The notes under the pieces are model-generated. The model was given only the letters and a program-made list of their open reading frames with translations. It was not told the origin of the DNA and searched no databases. Below, one piece after another: positions 44,784-53,427 of a DNA stretch of 64,000 bases (within the stretch, counting starts at the first letter, position 1; the number at the start of each line of letters is the position of its first letter). The position numbers and the translations under genes are program-made. The stretch is from an uncultured Alloprevotella sp. (GTDB taxonomy: Bacteria; Bacteroidota; Bacteroidia; Bacteroidales; Bacteroidaceae): positions 1 through 64,000 of the forward strand of contig CALUOQ010000006.1 in assembly GCA_944322325.1 (NCBI GenBank), written 5' to 3'.

Positions 44784-46745
44784 ATGGAGAGGAAAGGAAA
44801 TGCGACCGATGCGATGGCCTGCACGGCCTGCCACCACCATCACCACAGTGCCCACCACGGCGGCATGAGCGTATGGGTGGCCCCTGCTGTATCACTGCTG
44901 TTGCTGGCGGTGGGCATGGTGGCCGCGCACACCGGAGCGGAATGGTTTACTGACGGATACGTGCGGAAAATTTGGTTTGCCGTCGCCTTTCTTCCCGTCG
45001 GTCTGCCCGTTGCCCGCGAGGCATGGGAAACCATGCGCTCAGGCGATTACTTCAACGAATTTACGCTGATGGTGGTGAGTGCTGTCGGAGCGTTCGCCAT
45101 CGGCGAATACCCCGAGGCCGTCGCCGTCATGCTTTTCTACACCATCGGCGAGACATTGCAACACGGCGCCGTCGACCGCGCCACACGCCATATCGGACAA
45201 CTGCTCGACACGCGGCCCGAACGGGCCCGCGTGCTCCGCGAAGGGGGATATGCCGAAGTGGCTGCGGCAGACGTCATCCCGGGCGAGACCATCGAGGTGA
45301 AGCCGGGCGGTCGTATCCCGCTGGACGGGCGGCTCGAAGAAGCCGAGGCACAGATGGACACTTCGGCTCTGACGGGCGAAAGCCTGCCGCGCACGTTGCG
45401 GCGGGGCGAAGAAGCCTTGGCTGGGATGATAGCGACGGACCGCACGGTGCACCTGCGCGTCAGCCGGCCCTTCGACCAGAGTGCCCTAGCCCGCATTCTC
45501 GATCTGGTGCACGACGCCTCCGGGCGCAAGGCACCGACCGAATTGTTCATCCGCCGCTTCTCTCGCATCTACACGCCGGCGGTCATCGTATTGGCCGCAC
45601 TTGTCGTATCCGTTCCGGCCGTAGTGTCGCTCGCCGTCCCGGCATTCGCCTACTCGTTCTCCGAATGGCTGTACCGCGGCCTTGTTTTTCTCGTGGTATC
45701 GTGCCCGTGTGCCTTGGTGGTGAGCGTGCCGCTCGGATACTTCTCGGGCATCGGCGCAGCGTCGCGCCTGGGCATTCTTTTCAAAGGCGGCAACTATCTG
45801 GACGCCATGGCACGAGTGAACAGCGTAATGTTCGACAAGACAGGTACACTGACCACGGGACGCTTCGACGTGGTCGAGGTCCGACCAGCCGACAGCGACC
45901 TCGTGGGCCTGCTCCGTCTGGCAGCGGCAGCCGAGCAAGGCAGCACGCACCCCGTGGCGCGGGCCATTGTCCGCTACGCCGAAAGCCGAGGCGTCGAACT
46001 GCCACACGTAGAAAATATACAAGAAACGTCAGGCCACGGCGTCGAGGCTGCGATTGACGGTCACAGCGTGCTTGTCGGCAGTGCGGCTTTTCTGAAAAGC
46101 CGAGGTATGCAAGTGCCGACCGACACTATCATAACTGGGGCGGCGACGATGGTGGTCTGCGCCGTCGATGGTCTTTACGCCGGTGCATTTTGGCTGGCTG
46201 ACCTGCTTAAAGAAGACGCCGCGGAAGCCATCAAGCAATTGCATGACTTGGGAGTAAAAGACATAGGCCTGCTTTCGGGCGACCGTCAAGAGGTGGTCAA
46301 CGCTTATGCCGGCCGATTGGGGCTGACAGAAGCTCATGGTGACCTGCTGCCCGAAGACAAGGCGCGCATCGTAGAGAATAAAGCTCAAACACCCGGGCAG
46401 TATGTGGCATTTGTGGGCGACGGCATGAATGACGCCCCCGTGCTGGCACTGAGCAACGTCGGGATAGCGATGGGCGGACTAGGCTCGGACGCTGCCATCG
46501 AAAGCGCAGACGTCGTTATCGAAACGGACCAACCTTCGCGGGTGGCCACGGCCATCCGCATCGGACGGGCCACACGAACCATCGTCCACCAGAATATCGT
46601 CGGGGCTATATCCATCAAGATCGTCGTGCTCGCAGCCGGTGCGCTGGGTTTCGCGTCGCTTTGGGCCGCCGTGTTTGCCGACGTCGGCGTGGCCCTGTTG
46701 GCCGTGCTCAACTCCGTCCGCATCTTTTGGAAGCGTTTCGACTGA
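44784..46745 (+). CDS. P1B-type heavy-metal exporting ATPase (Zn/Cd/Pb-like)
   Basis: 653 residues from ATG 44784 (MERKGNATD). It pumps soft metal ions out of the cytoplasm. Instead of a ferredoxin-like metal domain the N-terminus has a short CTACHHHHHSAHHGG stretch (Cys 13, 16 and His 17-25). Motifs follow in order: ALTGESLP, CPC at about 307-309 in the membrane, DKTGTLTTG (phosphorylated Asp about 351), GSTHPVARA and GDGMNDAPVLA. The last helix has ADVGVALLAVLNSVRIF, the DxG type seen in Zn/Cd/Pb pumps (P1B-2) rather than copper pumps. It is transcribed divergently from the Cys-rich AraC gene. Confidence 0.93.
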   Translation: MERKGNATDAMACTACHHHHHSAHHGGMSVWVAPAVSLLLLAVGMVAAHTGAEWFTDGYVRKIWFAVAFLPVGLPVAREAWETMRSGDYFNEFTLMVVSAVGAFAIGEYPEAVAVMLFYTIGETLQHGAVDRATRHIGQLLDTRPERARVLREGGYAEVAAADVIPGETIEVKPGGRIPLDGRLEEAEAQMDTSALTGESLPRTLRRGEEALAGMIATDRTVHLRVSRPFDQSALARILDLVHDASGRKAPTELFIRRFSRIYTPAVIVLAALVVSVPAVVSLAVPAFAYSFSEWLYRGLVFLVVSCPCALVVSVPLGYFSGIGAASRLGILFKGGNYLDAMARVNSVMFDKTGTLTTGRFDVVEVRPADSDLVGLLRLAAAAEQGSTHPVARAIVRYAESRGVELPHVENIQETSGHGVEAAIDGHSVLVGSAAFLKSRGMQVPTDTIITGAATMVVCAVDGLYAGAFWLADLLKEDAAEAIKQLHDLGVKDIGLLSGDRQEVVNAYAGRLGLTEAHGDLLPEDKARIVENKAQTPGQYVAFVGDGMNDAPVLALSNVGIAMGGLGSDAAIESADVVIETDQPSRVATAIRIGRATRTIVHQNIVGAISIKIVVLAAGALGFASLWAAVFADVGVALLAVLNSVRIFWKRFD

Positions 46746-46772
46746 AACCACACAGACACCAATACAACGAAA

Positions 46773-46802
46773 GAGGCCCATTCCCTCAGCGGAACGGGCC
46801 TC
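46773..46802. terminator. Bidirectional terminator between ATPase and nucleotidyltransferase
   Basis: A 12-bp stem with one mismatch pairs 46773-46784 with 46791-46802 around a 6-nt loop. The plus side continues CCTTTGTGTG and the minus side TTTCGTTG, so it can serve both convergent genes. Confidence 0.75.
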
Positions 46803-46834
46803 CTTTGTGTGTAATCGTAGACTAAGCCGGACGC

Positions 46835-47746
46835 TTAGAAGAGTTTGTTGGGGTAAACGCCGTCTTCTACCAGCTTCTTGAACTTCTCGACAACGGCAGG
46901 ACGGTCCTCCGGGTAAGTAACGCCGAACCACTTGCTCTCAGTGTCGAGCACTTGGCAGGTAGCCGTGCCGTCCGTGATGAGCTTGTCGACCATAAGCGGA
47001 ATGAAGAACTCGCTCTTCAGGTTGCTCATATTCTTCGGATCGCTCAGGAACGTCTTGAAGTACTCCTTGCTGTACGCGAAATAATCGGGCGTGAATCCCC
47101 AGAAGTTCATGGACACCGGCGTCGTGTCGGCCACGGCGACCCACTGGTCGTTCTCGTCGAGGTACTTCACCGTGCCGTCGATGCGCTGAATCTTGGTGCG
47201 CTCTACGACGGACGTCAGGTAGCCCTTCTCGTTGGTTTCGCAGATGCCGCGCGACACCGTGCCGCTCTCGGACAGTGTATTGCCGACACGGAAGCCCACC
47301 ATGGCGTACGTATTCTTCGAACCCTCGGGCAGCTCGCTCAGGAACTTGCCCATGACGCGGAAGGCATCACGATCGTAGAAGTCGTCGCAGTTAATGACGG
47401 CAAAGGGTTCCTTGATGACGTCTTCGCCCATCATCAGCGCATGGTTCGTACCCCAAGGCTTGGTTCGGCCTTCCGGACAAGTGAAGCCCTCGGGCAGCGC
47501 GTCGAGCGACTGGAATACGAGTTCGCACGGGATATGCCCCTCGTACTTGCTCAGCACCTTGTCGCGGAAATCCTGCTCGAAGTCTTTGCGAATGACAAAC
47601 ACCAGCTTGCCGAAACCGGCGTGGATGGCGTCGTAGATAGAGTAGTCCATGATGGTTTCGCCGTTGGGGCCCAGTCCATCGAGCTGCTTCAAACCTCCGT
47701 AGCGGCTACCCATGCCGGCAGCAAGGAGGAACAATGTAGGTTTCAT
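46835..47746 (-). CDS. Sugar-phosphate nucleotidyltransferase
   Basis: 303 residues. The N-terminus TLFLLAAGMGSRYGGLKQLDGLGPNGE is the nucleotide-binding loop of NDP-sugar pyrophosphorylases, with INCDDFYD as the metal-binding Asp motif and GTNHALMMGEDV as the base-binding region. The C-terminal part (ESKWFGVTYPEDRPAVVEKFK) marks a conserved Bacteroidota family usually annotated only as nucleotidyltransferase; the sugar is unknown. It lies 29 bp after recA on the same strand and ends the four-gene block before a terminator. Confidence 0.85.
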   Translation of the reverse strand: MKPTLFLLAAGMGSRYGGLKQLDGLGPNGETIMDYSIYDAIHAGFGKLVFVIRKDFEQDFRDKVLSKYEGHIPCELVFQSLDALPEGFTCPEGRTKPWGTNHALMMGEDVIKEPFAVINCDDFYDRDAFRVMGKFLSELPEGSKNTYAMVGFRVGNTLSESGTVSRGICETNEKGYLTSVVERTKIQRIDGTVKYLDENDQWVAVADTTPVSMNFWGFTPDYFAYSKEYFKTFLSDPKNMSNLKSEFFIPLMVDKLITDGTATCQVLDTESKWFGVTYPEDRPAVVEKFKKLVEDGVYPNKLF

Positions 47747-47775
47747 AACTGAATGTGTTTTTATGAAATGAGTAA

Positions 47776-48780
47776 TCAGTTTTTCTCAGACAGCGACTGC
47801 GCGATGAGTCCTTCCAGTTCCTCGCACAGCTCGGGGTTGTCGGTCAGCATCTTCTTGACGGCGTCGCGGCCCTGGCCCAGCTTGGTGTCGCTGTAGCTGT
47901 ACCACGAGCCGCTCTTCTTGATGATGCCCTGCTCCACGCCGAGGTCCACGATTTCGCCGACGTGCGAAATGCCCTCACCGAAAGTGATTTCGAACTCAGC
48001 CTTACGGAACGGAGGCGCCACCTTGTTCTTGACAACCTTGACGCGCACTTGGTTGCCGATGGGCGTATCGCCGTCCTTAAGGGTCTGTATCTTACGGATG
48101 TCAAGACGCACGCTGGCGTAAAATTTCAGCGCATTACCACCGGTTGTCGTCTCGGGGTTTCCGAACATGACGCCGATTTTCTCGCGCAGCTGGTTGATGA
48201 AGATACACGTAGTATTGGTCTTGCTGATGGTCGAAGTGAGCTTGCGCAACGCCTGGCTCATCAGGCGGGCCTGAAGACCGACTTTGTTTTCGCCCATGTC
48301 GCCTTCGAGTTCGGCCTTGGGTGTCAGGGCGGCCACAGAGTCTACGACAATGATGTCGATGGCCGCCGAACGGATAAGCTGGTCGGCAATTTCGAGTGCC
48401 TGTTCGCCGTTGTCGGGCTGCGAAATGAGCAGGTTCTGCACATCGACGCCCAGCTTGGCGGCATAAAAGCGGTCGAACGCATGTTCGGCGTCGATGAAAG
48501 CGGCGATACCGCCGGCACGCTGTGTCTCGGCAATGGCGTGGATGGCGAGTGTCGTTTTTCCGGAACTTTCGGGACCGAAGATTTCGATGATTCGCCCTTT
48601 GGGATAGCCGCCTACGCCAAGCGCAGCATTCAGTGCGATGCTGCCGGTCGGGATGACCTCGACATTCTCGATGTGGTCGTCGCCGAGTTTCATGATGGAG
48701 CCGCGGCCGAAATCTTTTTCAATCTTGGCCATGGCGGCTTGCAGCGCCTTAAGCTTTTCGTTATTGGGTTCTGTTGGCAT
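47776..48780 (-). CDS. recA: Recombinase RecA
   Basis: 334 residues, near the short end for RecA because the acidic C-terminal tail is brief. RecA forms filaments on single-stranded DNA, drives strand exchange and activates the SOS response. Walker [11 protein letters not shown], Walker [11 protein letters not shown], loop L1 ([22 protein letters not shown] region) and loop L2 ([19 protein letters not shown] region) are all present. No LexA-like palindrome is obvious between bcp and recA. The gene sits 16 bp downstream of bcp. Confidence 0.98.
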   Translation of the reverse strand: MPTEPNNEKLKALQAAMAKIEKDFGRGSIMKLGDDHIENVEVIPTGSIALNAALGVGGYPKGRIIEIFGPESSGKTTLAIHAIAETQRAGGIAAFIDAEHAFDRFYAAKLGVDVQNLLISQPDNGEQALEIADQLIRSAAIDIIVVDSVAALTPKAELEGDMGENKVGLQARLMSQALRKLTSTISKTNTTCIFINQLREKIGVMFGNPETTTGGNALKFYASVRLDIRKIQTLKDGDTPIGNQVRVKVVKNKVAPPFRKAEFEITFGEGISHVGEIVDLGVEQGIIKKSGSWYSYSDTKLGQGRDAVKKMLTDNPELCEELEGLIAQSLSEKN

Positions 48781-48796
48781 AAAGTGAGTTTACTGT

Positions 48797-49261
48797 TTAT
48801 TTAGAGGCAAGCCACGAAAGCAATTGCTCGCCGTGCGTTTTTGTTTTGATTTCCTTCGGTGCGACGATACGCTCCACGATTCCGTTTTCATCAACGAGAA
48901 ACGTCGTGCGCAGTGTGCCCATATACGTGCGGCCGTACATTTTCTTTTCGGCCCATACGCCGAACGCTTCGACGAGAGTCTTGTCCGTATCGGCAATTAG
49001 AGGGAAAGGCAGTTCGTACTTCTCGCGGAAACGGGTGTGCGACACCGCGCTGTCTACACTGACGCCTACGACCTCGTAACCCGCCTGCCGCAGCGAAGCG
49101 TAGTTGTCGCGCAGGCTGCAAGCCTCGGCCGTACAGCCCGAGGTGTTGTCCTTGGGATAAAAGTAAAGGACCAGCTTGCGCCCGGCAAAGTCTTCCCGCC
49201 GAAGGACGCGGCCTTCGCTGTCCGTACCGAGGACTTCAGGTATCTTGTCTCCTACCTGCAT
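48797..49261 (-). CDS. bcp: Thioredoxin-dependent peroxiredoxin Bcp
   Basis: 154 residues. The peroxidatic Cys lies in DNTSGCTAEACSLRD with the partner Cys five residues later, the BCP/PrxQ pattern. A conserved LYFYPKD strand precedes it, and Arg is conserved in TTFLVDENG-flanking sequence. It reduces hydrogen peroxide and organic peroxides in the cytoplasm. It is placed between the carboxynorspermidine dehydrogenase gene (21 bp upstream) and recA. Confidence 0.95.
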   Translation of the reverse strand: MQVGDKIPEVLGTDSEGRVLRREDFAGRKLVLYFYPKDNTSGCTAEACSLRDNYASLRQAGYEVVGVSVDSAVSHTRFREKYELPFPLIADTDKTLVEAFGVWAEKKMYGRTYMGTLRTTFLVDENGIVERIVAPKEIKTKTHGEQLLSWLASK

Positions 49262-49282
49262 ATGCGGATATGTTTGTCGGGA

Positions 49283-50482
49283 TTATTTTTCAAACTCAAT
49301 GTCGCCGTCGTGTACTTCGTGCCAAGGCAGCCCCTGCTTGTTCAGTTCGTCCATGAAGGGATCCGGGTCGAACTCCTCGACGTTCCACACCCCCGGGCGC
49401 TTCCACTGCCCAAGCATGAACAGGCGAGCACCGATGGTAGCGGGCACACCGGTGGTGTAGCTGACGCCCTGCATTCCCGTTTCCTCGTAGGCGGCGCGAT
49501 GCGAGCAGTTGTTGTATACATAGTAGGTGTGTTCCTTGCCGTCCTTGAGGCCACGGATGCGGCAACCGATACTCGTCTCGCCCTCGTAGTTGGCGCCGAG
49601 GTCCTGCGGGTTGGGCAACACGGCCTTGAGGAACTGCAAGGGGACAATTTCCATACCATTATAATTAATAGGCTTGATACTGGCCATGCCAATGTTCTGA
49701 ATGACGCGCAGGTGAGTGAGGTACTCCTGTCCGAAAGTCATCCAGAAACGGGCGCGCTTAATGGTCGGATAATTCTTCACAAGGCTCTCCAGCTCCTCGT
49801 GGTGCAACAGGTAACTCTCGCGCGGTCCCACGTTGGGGTAAGTCAGGGGGCGATGGATGGCCAAGGGCTCGGTCTCGATCCACTTGCCGTCCTCCCAGTA
49901 AAGACCCTTCTGCGTGATTTCGCGGATGTTAATCTCCGGGTTGAAGTTCGTTGCGAATGCTTTATGGTGGTCGCCGGCGTTACAATCGACGATGTCGAGG
50001 TACTGAATCTCGTCGAAGTAGTGCTTGGCGGCATAAGCGGTGTAAATACTGGTGACCCCCGGGTCGAAGCCGCAACCAAGGATGGCCGTCAGTCCGGCCT
50101 GCTCGAAGCGCTCCTTGTAAGCCCACTGCCAGCTGTATTCGAAGTGAGCCTCGTCCTTGGGTTCGTAGTTGGCCGTATCCAGGTAGTTGACGCCTGTCTT
50201 CAGGCAGGCCTCCATGATGGTCAAGTCCTGATAGGGCAAAGCCAGATTCATCACGATGTCAGGCCGGAAGCTCTCGAACAGCCGCACGAGCTGGTCCACG
50301 TCGTCGGCGTCGACTTGGGCGGTCTGGATGGCCGGATTGCCGATGGCTTTCACTATGGCGTCGCATTTCGACTTCGTGCGACTGGCTATCATGACGTCGG
50401 TGAATACATCAGCGTTCTTGGCCACTTTGTGGGCCGCTACGGTAGCCACGCCTCCGGCACCGATAATCAATACTTTTCCCAT
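49283..50482 (-). CDS. Saccharopine-dehydrogenase-family enzyme, probable carboxynorspermidine dehydrogenase
   Basis: 399 residues. An N-terminal Rossmann fold (GKVLIIGAGGVATVAAHKVA) is followed by SRTKSKCDAI and a catalytic-domain block GCGFDPGVTSIYTAYAAKHYFDE. Length and motif order fit carboxynorspermidine/carboxyspermidine dehydrogenase, which condenses aspartate semialdehyde with a diamine for polyamine synthesis. Gut Bacteroidota use this route to spermidine. Saccharopine dehydrogenase in lysine metabolism is the alternative. It is the first gene of the block with bcp, recA and the nucleotidyltransferase, with a promoter at 50530-50523. Confidence 0.85.
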   Translation of the reverse strand: MGKVLIIGAGGVATVAAHKVAKNADVFTDVMIASRTKSKCDAIVKAIGNPAIQTAQVDADDVDQLVRLFESFRPDIVMNLALPYQDLTIMEACLKTGVNYLDTANYEPKDEAHFEYSWQWAYKERFEQAGLTAILGCGFDPGVTSIYTAYAAKHYFDEIQYLDIVDCNAGDHHKAFATNFNPEINIREITQKGLYWEDGKWIETEPLAIHRPLTYPNVGPRESYLLHHEELESLVKNYPTIKRARFWMTFGQEYLTHLRVIQNIGMASIKPINYNGMEIVPLQFLKAVLPNPQDLGANYEGETSIGCRIRGLKDGKEHTYYVYNNCSHRAAYEETGMQGVSYTTGVPATIGARLFMLGQWKRPGVWNVEEFDPDPFMDELNKQGLPWHEVHDGDIEFEK

Positions 50483-50522
50483 TTTCTGTGTTCTTTATGT
50501 TAAAGGTGATTAGCTTTGCCAG

Positions 50523-50530
50523 CAAAGTTA
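50523..50530 (-). promoter_or_regulatory. Promoter -7 box of the carboxynorspermidine dehydrogenase-bcp-recA block
   Basis: TAACTTTG on the minus strand, 40 bp before the first ATG. No other box is seen before bcp or recA. Confidence 0.75.
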
Positions 50531-50630
50531 CGGATTATCGACGTAATGAACGAAAGAAACAAGGAAAACTCTCGCAATCGGCGGCCTGTGCCACAAGGGC
50601 GGCCGATGCAGCCCGCCGCATACATTCCAG

Positions 50631-50669
50631 CAAAAAAAGCACCCGAAAGAGTATTTATGGGTACTTTTT
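50631..50669 (-). terminator. Terminator downstream of tRNA-Ser (TGA)
   Basis: An 11-bp stem with one mismatch, AAAAAGCACCC (50634-50644) with 50659-50669. The minus strand then reads T7. Confidence 0.75.
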
Positions 50670-50711
50670 CGAGCGTCTAATTCTTAACTTGCTGGCTTTC
50701 AGCATCGGTTG

Positions 50712-50796
50712 CGGAGAGAGAGGGATTCGAACCCCCGGTGCCTCGCAGCACGGCAGTTTTCAAGACTGCTGTAATCGACCACTCTACCATCTCTCC
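50712..50796 (-). tRNA. tRNA-Ser (TGA)
   Basis: 85-nt class II tRNA. Anticodon stem GCAGT/ACTGC encloses CTTGAAA, giving TGA for UCA codons. Long variable arm, acceptor GGAGAGA, discriminator G, no encoded CCA. Confidence 0.95.
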
Positions 50797-50849
50797 TTAA
50801 TCCTTAAGTATCTACTCCAGCCGCTCACTAACGGCCTGTTAAGCGGATG

Positions 50850-50857
50850 CAAATATA
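50850..50857 (-). promoter_or_regulatory. Promoter -7 box of tRNA-Ser (TGA)
   Basis: TATATTTG on the minus strand, about 53 bp before the tRNA 5' end. Confidence 0.6.
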
Positions 50858-50976
50858 AGACTTTCTGCGGAAATGAGCAAGCGAGAGGAGGTATTTTCAT
50901 GATTCGTGATATAGAAAGACTTATCTTGGTAACTTGTTTTTACTGTATCCTGCGCTCGCCATGTCTACATAAGCAA

Positions 50977-51007
50977 AGCGCCTGCCTCCATATAGGAGAC
51001 AGGCGCT
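50977..51007 (-). terminator. Terminator of the LruC lipoprotein gene
   Basis: A 13-bp stem with one mismatch pairs 50977-50989 with 50995-51007 around a 5-nt loop. Short T-rich tracts lie on both sides. It starts 24 bp after the stop. Confidence 0.75.
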
Positions 51008-51031
51008 CTTTATCTACTAAAAACTCGTCTA

Positions 51032-52789
51032 TTACCAGTACGTGACAAGATTCGTATCATCACACTGGGCATTGAACTTACCCGTATCGTACCAGTCTTT
51101 AGCATCTTCGCCCTTGCTTTCTATCCACTTGCTGAACTCTTTATACGTTGCAGCAAAGTTTTCGCCCTCATAGATGTGCTTCACAAGGACCGGAGCCTTT
51201 ACACCCCATACGCAACCATTGGGAGCGATATAATACTCATCCGTGAAATTCTTACCCCAAGTAGCATTATTCTTAAGATTATTATAGCTACTTTCAAAAG
51301 AAGTCAACGGAGCAAAGCCACCTACGTGAATCTCACGTCCGGGAAGCGTAATAAAGAAGTTCTGATTCGCACTCTTGGCGCCATTAATAAAGGTCTTCAC
51401 CATCGCAGCCGAAAGAGCTGCGTTATTGTCGTAGACTGCTGCACGATTACCGCTGAAATGAACCTTAACCGTAAAGAGCGGACCCGTACGGTTCACGCGG
51501 TCTTCGCCCGTAGCCAGCCAATACACCTTCGTATAGCGCTCAACGTTATAGAGGACTCCATCCATTTTAGCGCTGTCATTAAGCACATACTGAGACTGGC
51601 GCCACTCGTCAGAGTTCAGATACTGCAAGCCGTCGATCTTAATAACCGGACAGCCACCATCAGTTTCTACTTTAGCAGAAAGGCTTCCTTCGGGTACTTC
51701 ATACTGACGTCCCTGGCCTCCGGCGAGATAAATCTCAACACCTTCACCGCTCTGAAGGTCCGCCATATTGCTGAAATAGGTGGCGTCGATGCCTTCCAAC
51801 TTGAGTCCGACTTCAGTAGGAGACGTATGTCCGACTGCACGAACGTGCATCGTAACCGTTATACCTTCCTTATATGCGTTGGCAGCAAAATACTTGGCAT
51901 TACCGGTCTTATCGTAGTCGATGATCAACGACTGGATGTTGTAATCAACAACTACATCATTGTAGTCAAAACGGCCATAATTCTTGCTGATAAACTCGCT
52001 ATTATAGTCCGTATGATACGGCCAATTAGCGTCGAACATCACGACACCGGAAGTATTGTAAGTCGTGCCTTGATACGTCAGGTTGCCCTCAGCATCATCG
52101 GTATAGAATTGCTCGACATTGTCAATGCCCTCCAAATCTATTTCTCCGCCGTCGATATTTCCTTCATCGCCGCCTCCGACATCAATACCCGGGTTCTGAA
52201 TTTCAACAATCTTCTCGTTTTCCCACTCGTCGCAGACCATATAATGAATCGTCAACATCCAATCACCGTTACCGGATTGCGTCCAATGCTCATGGAACGT
52301 CGGGGTCTCGCCTCCTACTTCATAACGAACGCGGAAAGGAACAGACTCCCAAGTTTTACCTTCAGAGTCGGTGTAATTACTCAGTGTGCCCTCCAAAGAG
52401 ACGAGCGACTTGTCAAGCGCGGCCGTAACCGTTTCCTCCGCGCCGTCAGTCGTAGTATAGGTCAACGTAACGTCCTCAACGTAAGCCGGAATCGTCACGT
52501 CGATGTCATTGCTACCCTTCGTAGCCACATAGTCACTTACGATAACGGTTTCGCCCTCACCTTCCGTATTGTAGGACAAGGACACGAGGGTATTGACCGG
52601 AGATTTCACAGATATGCGTGCTTTCTTCCAGTTATCCATCGGCACGGTAAGGTCAGAAGACGGAATTTCGGTCGAGGTGGAACCGCCGCCGTTGTCAGAC
52701 CCGCCGCCTACCGCGGTGAGGTCGTCAGAGGAGCAAGACGCCAATGCGAGCGACGCTCCTGCCAAAAGACATAAATAAACTTTTTTCAT
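51032..52789 (-). CDS. LruC-domain lipoprotein
   Basis: 585 residues with a clear lipoprotein signal (lipobox LASC, Cys 19) followed by Gly/Ser-rich linker. Residues about 50-175 look like a beta-sandwich. A Gly-Asp-rich linker (about 215-235) leads into the LruC domain: FDANWPYHTDYNSEFISKNYG region, then GRFDYNDVVVDYN, and a C-terminal DUF4842-like part with FFITLPGREIHVGGFAP. LruC proteins are surface-exposed lipoproteins of Bacteroidota and Leptospira with no proven reaction. The Asp-rich loops suggest calcium binding. Transcription may start near 53093, giving a leader of about 300 nt. Base composition is more AT-rich than neighbours, which may mean recent acquisition. Confidence 0.85.
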   Translation of the reverse strand: MKKVYLCLLAGASLALASCSSDDLTAVGGGSDNGGGSTSTEIPSSDLTVPMDNWKKARISVKSPVNTLVSLSYNTEGEGETVIVSDYVATKGSNDIDVTIPAYVEDVTLTYTTTDGAEETVTAALDKSLVSLEGTLSNYTDSEGKTWESVPFRVRYEVGGETPTFHEHWTQSGNGDWMLTIHYMVCDEWENEKIVEIQNPGIDVGGGDEGNIDGGEIDLEGIDNVEQFYTDDAEGNLTYQGTTYNTSGVVMFDANWPYHTDYNSEFISKNYGRFDYNDVVVDYNIQSLIIDYDKTGNAKYFAANAYKEGITVTMHVRAVGHTSPTEVGLKLEGIDATYFSNMADLQSGEGVEIYLAGGQGRQYEVPEGSLSAKVETDGGCPVIKIDGLQYLNSDEWRQSQYVLNDSAKMDGVLYNVERYTKVYWLATGEDRVNRTGPLFTVKVHFSGNRAAVYDNNAALSAAMVKTFINGAKSANQNFFITLPGREIHVGGFAPLTSFESSYNNLKNNATWGKNFTDEYYIAPNGCVWGVKAPVLVKHIYEGENFAATYKEFSKWIESKGEDAKDWYDTGKFNAQCDDTNLVTYW

Positions 52790-52794
52790 TGCTC

Positions 52795-53093
52795 TTAGTT
52801 TTTAGTTTGACTTAAATTTATTTGCTATATGTGGTAGTTTTTGTTTGGTTCGTTTCGAAAGGGACTGAAGAATGCGACGAATCGCATAACGCTGACAGAA
52901 CAGATGTTCCCCACGAGCGCACGGACTCCGCATTGCGGTAGGCCCGGTGCACACTCGGGGTTCGTGGGATTCCCGTGGCGGCGAATGCGTACACCACCGC
53001 ACGCCCCTGGGCTAAATGCACATGGGCGTGGTCCGCTCGAATAGGTGTCAACGCATTATGAACCATAGTATTCCAATTGTTATTGCGCCTTAA
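52795..53093 (-). ncRNA. Candidate structured leader or small RNA upstream of the LruC gene
   Basis: A TATATTTG box at 53107-53100 would start an RNA that runs about 300 nt before the LruC ATG. The GC-rich segment 52870-53060 contains possible pairings: CACGCCC with GGGCGTG (53000-53006, 53024-53030), AATGC with GCATT closing that hairpin (around 52983 and 53058), and an alternative partner for the same left arm near 52890-52900. It does not match tmRNA, RNase P or SRP RNA landmarks I know. Class unknown. Confidence 0.3.
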
Positions 53094-53099
53094 CGAGTG

Positions 53100-53107
53100 C
53101 AAATATA
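53100..53107 (-). promoter_or_regulatory. Promoter -7 box upstream of the LruC leader
   Basis: TATATTTG on the minus strand. No closer TAnnTTTG box is found before the LruC ATG at 52789. Confidence 0.5.
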
Positions 53108-53125
53108 TGGGTTTCAGGAATAAAC

Positions 53126-53151
53126 TCACACACCTTTCGTGTGATTTTTTT
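53126..53151 (+). terminator. Terminator-like hairpin on the plus strand
   Basis: Stem TCACAC/GTGTGA (53126-53131 with 53139-53144), 7-nt loop and T7. No plus-strand gene precedes it, so it may mark an unseen transcript or be fortuitous. Confidence 0.4.
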
Positions 53152-53318
53152 GCGACTTTAACTTTTTTTGTGTACTAAAACGGCTTTGTTGCCCAGCTGA
53201 AATTGCACTTCAGGCAGTGTCCGTAGTTATTGCACGCACTTCGCACCACTTGGCAGTATCCTACCTGCCGCCGCGCGCGGAGATTGCCACACAGGGTATA
53301 GACTCCGTAAAAACTGAG
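53152..53318. other. Intergenic sequence before repeat array C
   Basis: Together with 52790-53151 this is a 638-bp gap without a protein gene. This part shows nothing recognisable apart from its right border with the repeat array; frames across it lack coding character. Confidence 0.4.
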
Positions 53319-53392
53319 ACTACGATAGAAAATTCTGGGACTACGATAGAAAAAACGGGAACTACGATAGAAAATTCTGTCGTAGTCCCCGT
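53319..53392. repeat. 21-bp-period tandem array C with an inverted last unit
   Basis: ACTAC units start at 53319, 53340 and 53361 (exact 21-bp period) with core ACTACGATAGAAAATTCTGGG. A fourth, inverted half-unit TCGTAGTC lies at 53380-53387, creating the hairpin at 53355-53392. The units belong to the same family as the arrays at 25375 and 35511. Confidence 0.85.
53355..53392 (-). terminator. mazG terminator formed by repeat units
   Basis: On the minus strand ACGGGGACTACGA (53392-53380) pairs with TCGTAGTTCCCGT (53367-53355) with one mismatch and a 12-nt loop, then T6 follows. It begins 35 bp after the mazG stop. Confidence 0.8.
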
Positions 53393-53427
53393 AATCTTCG
53401 GCGCGATGCGGGGCAAGACAGGCTGGG

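Noticed and set aside
52795-53093. tmRNA, RNase P RNA or SRP RNA in the LruC leader
   Set aside because: None of the conserved sequence landmarks of these RNAs is present on either strand.
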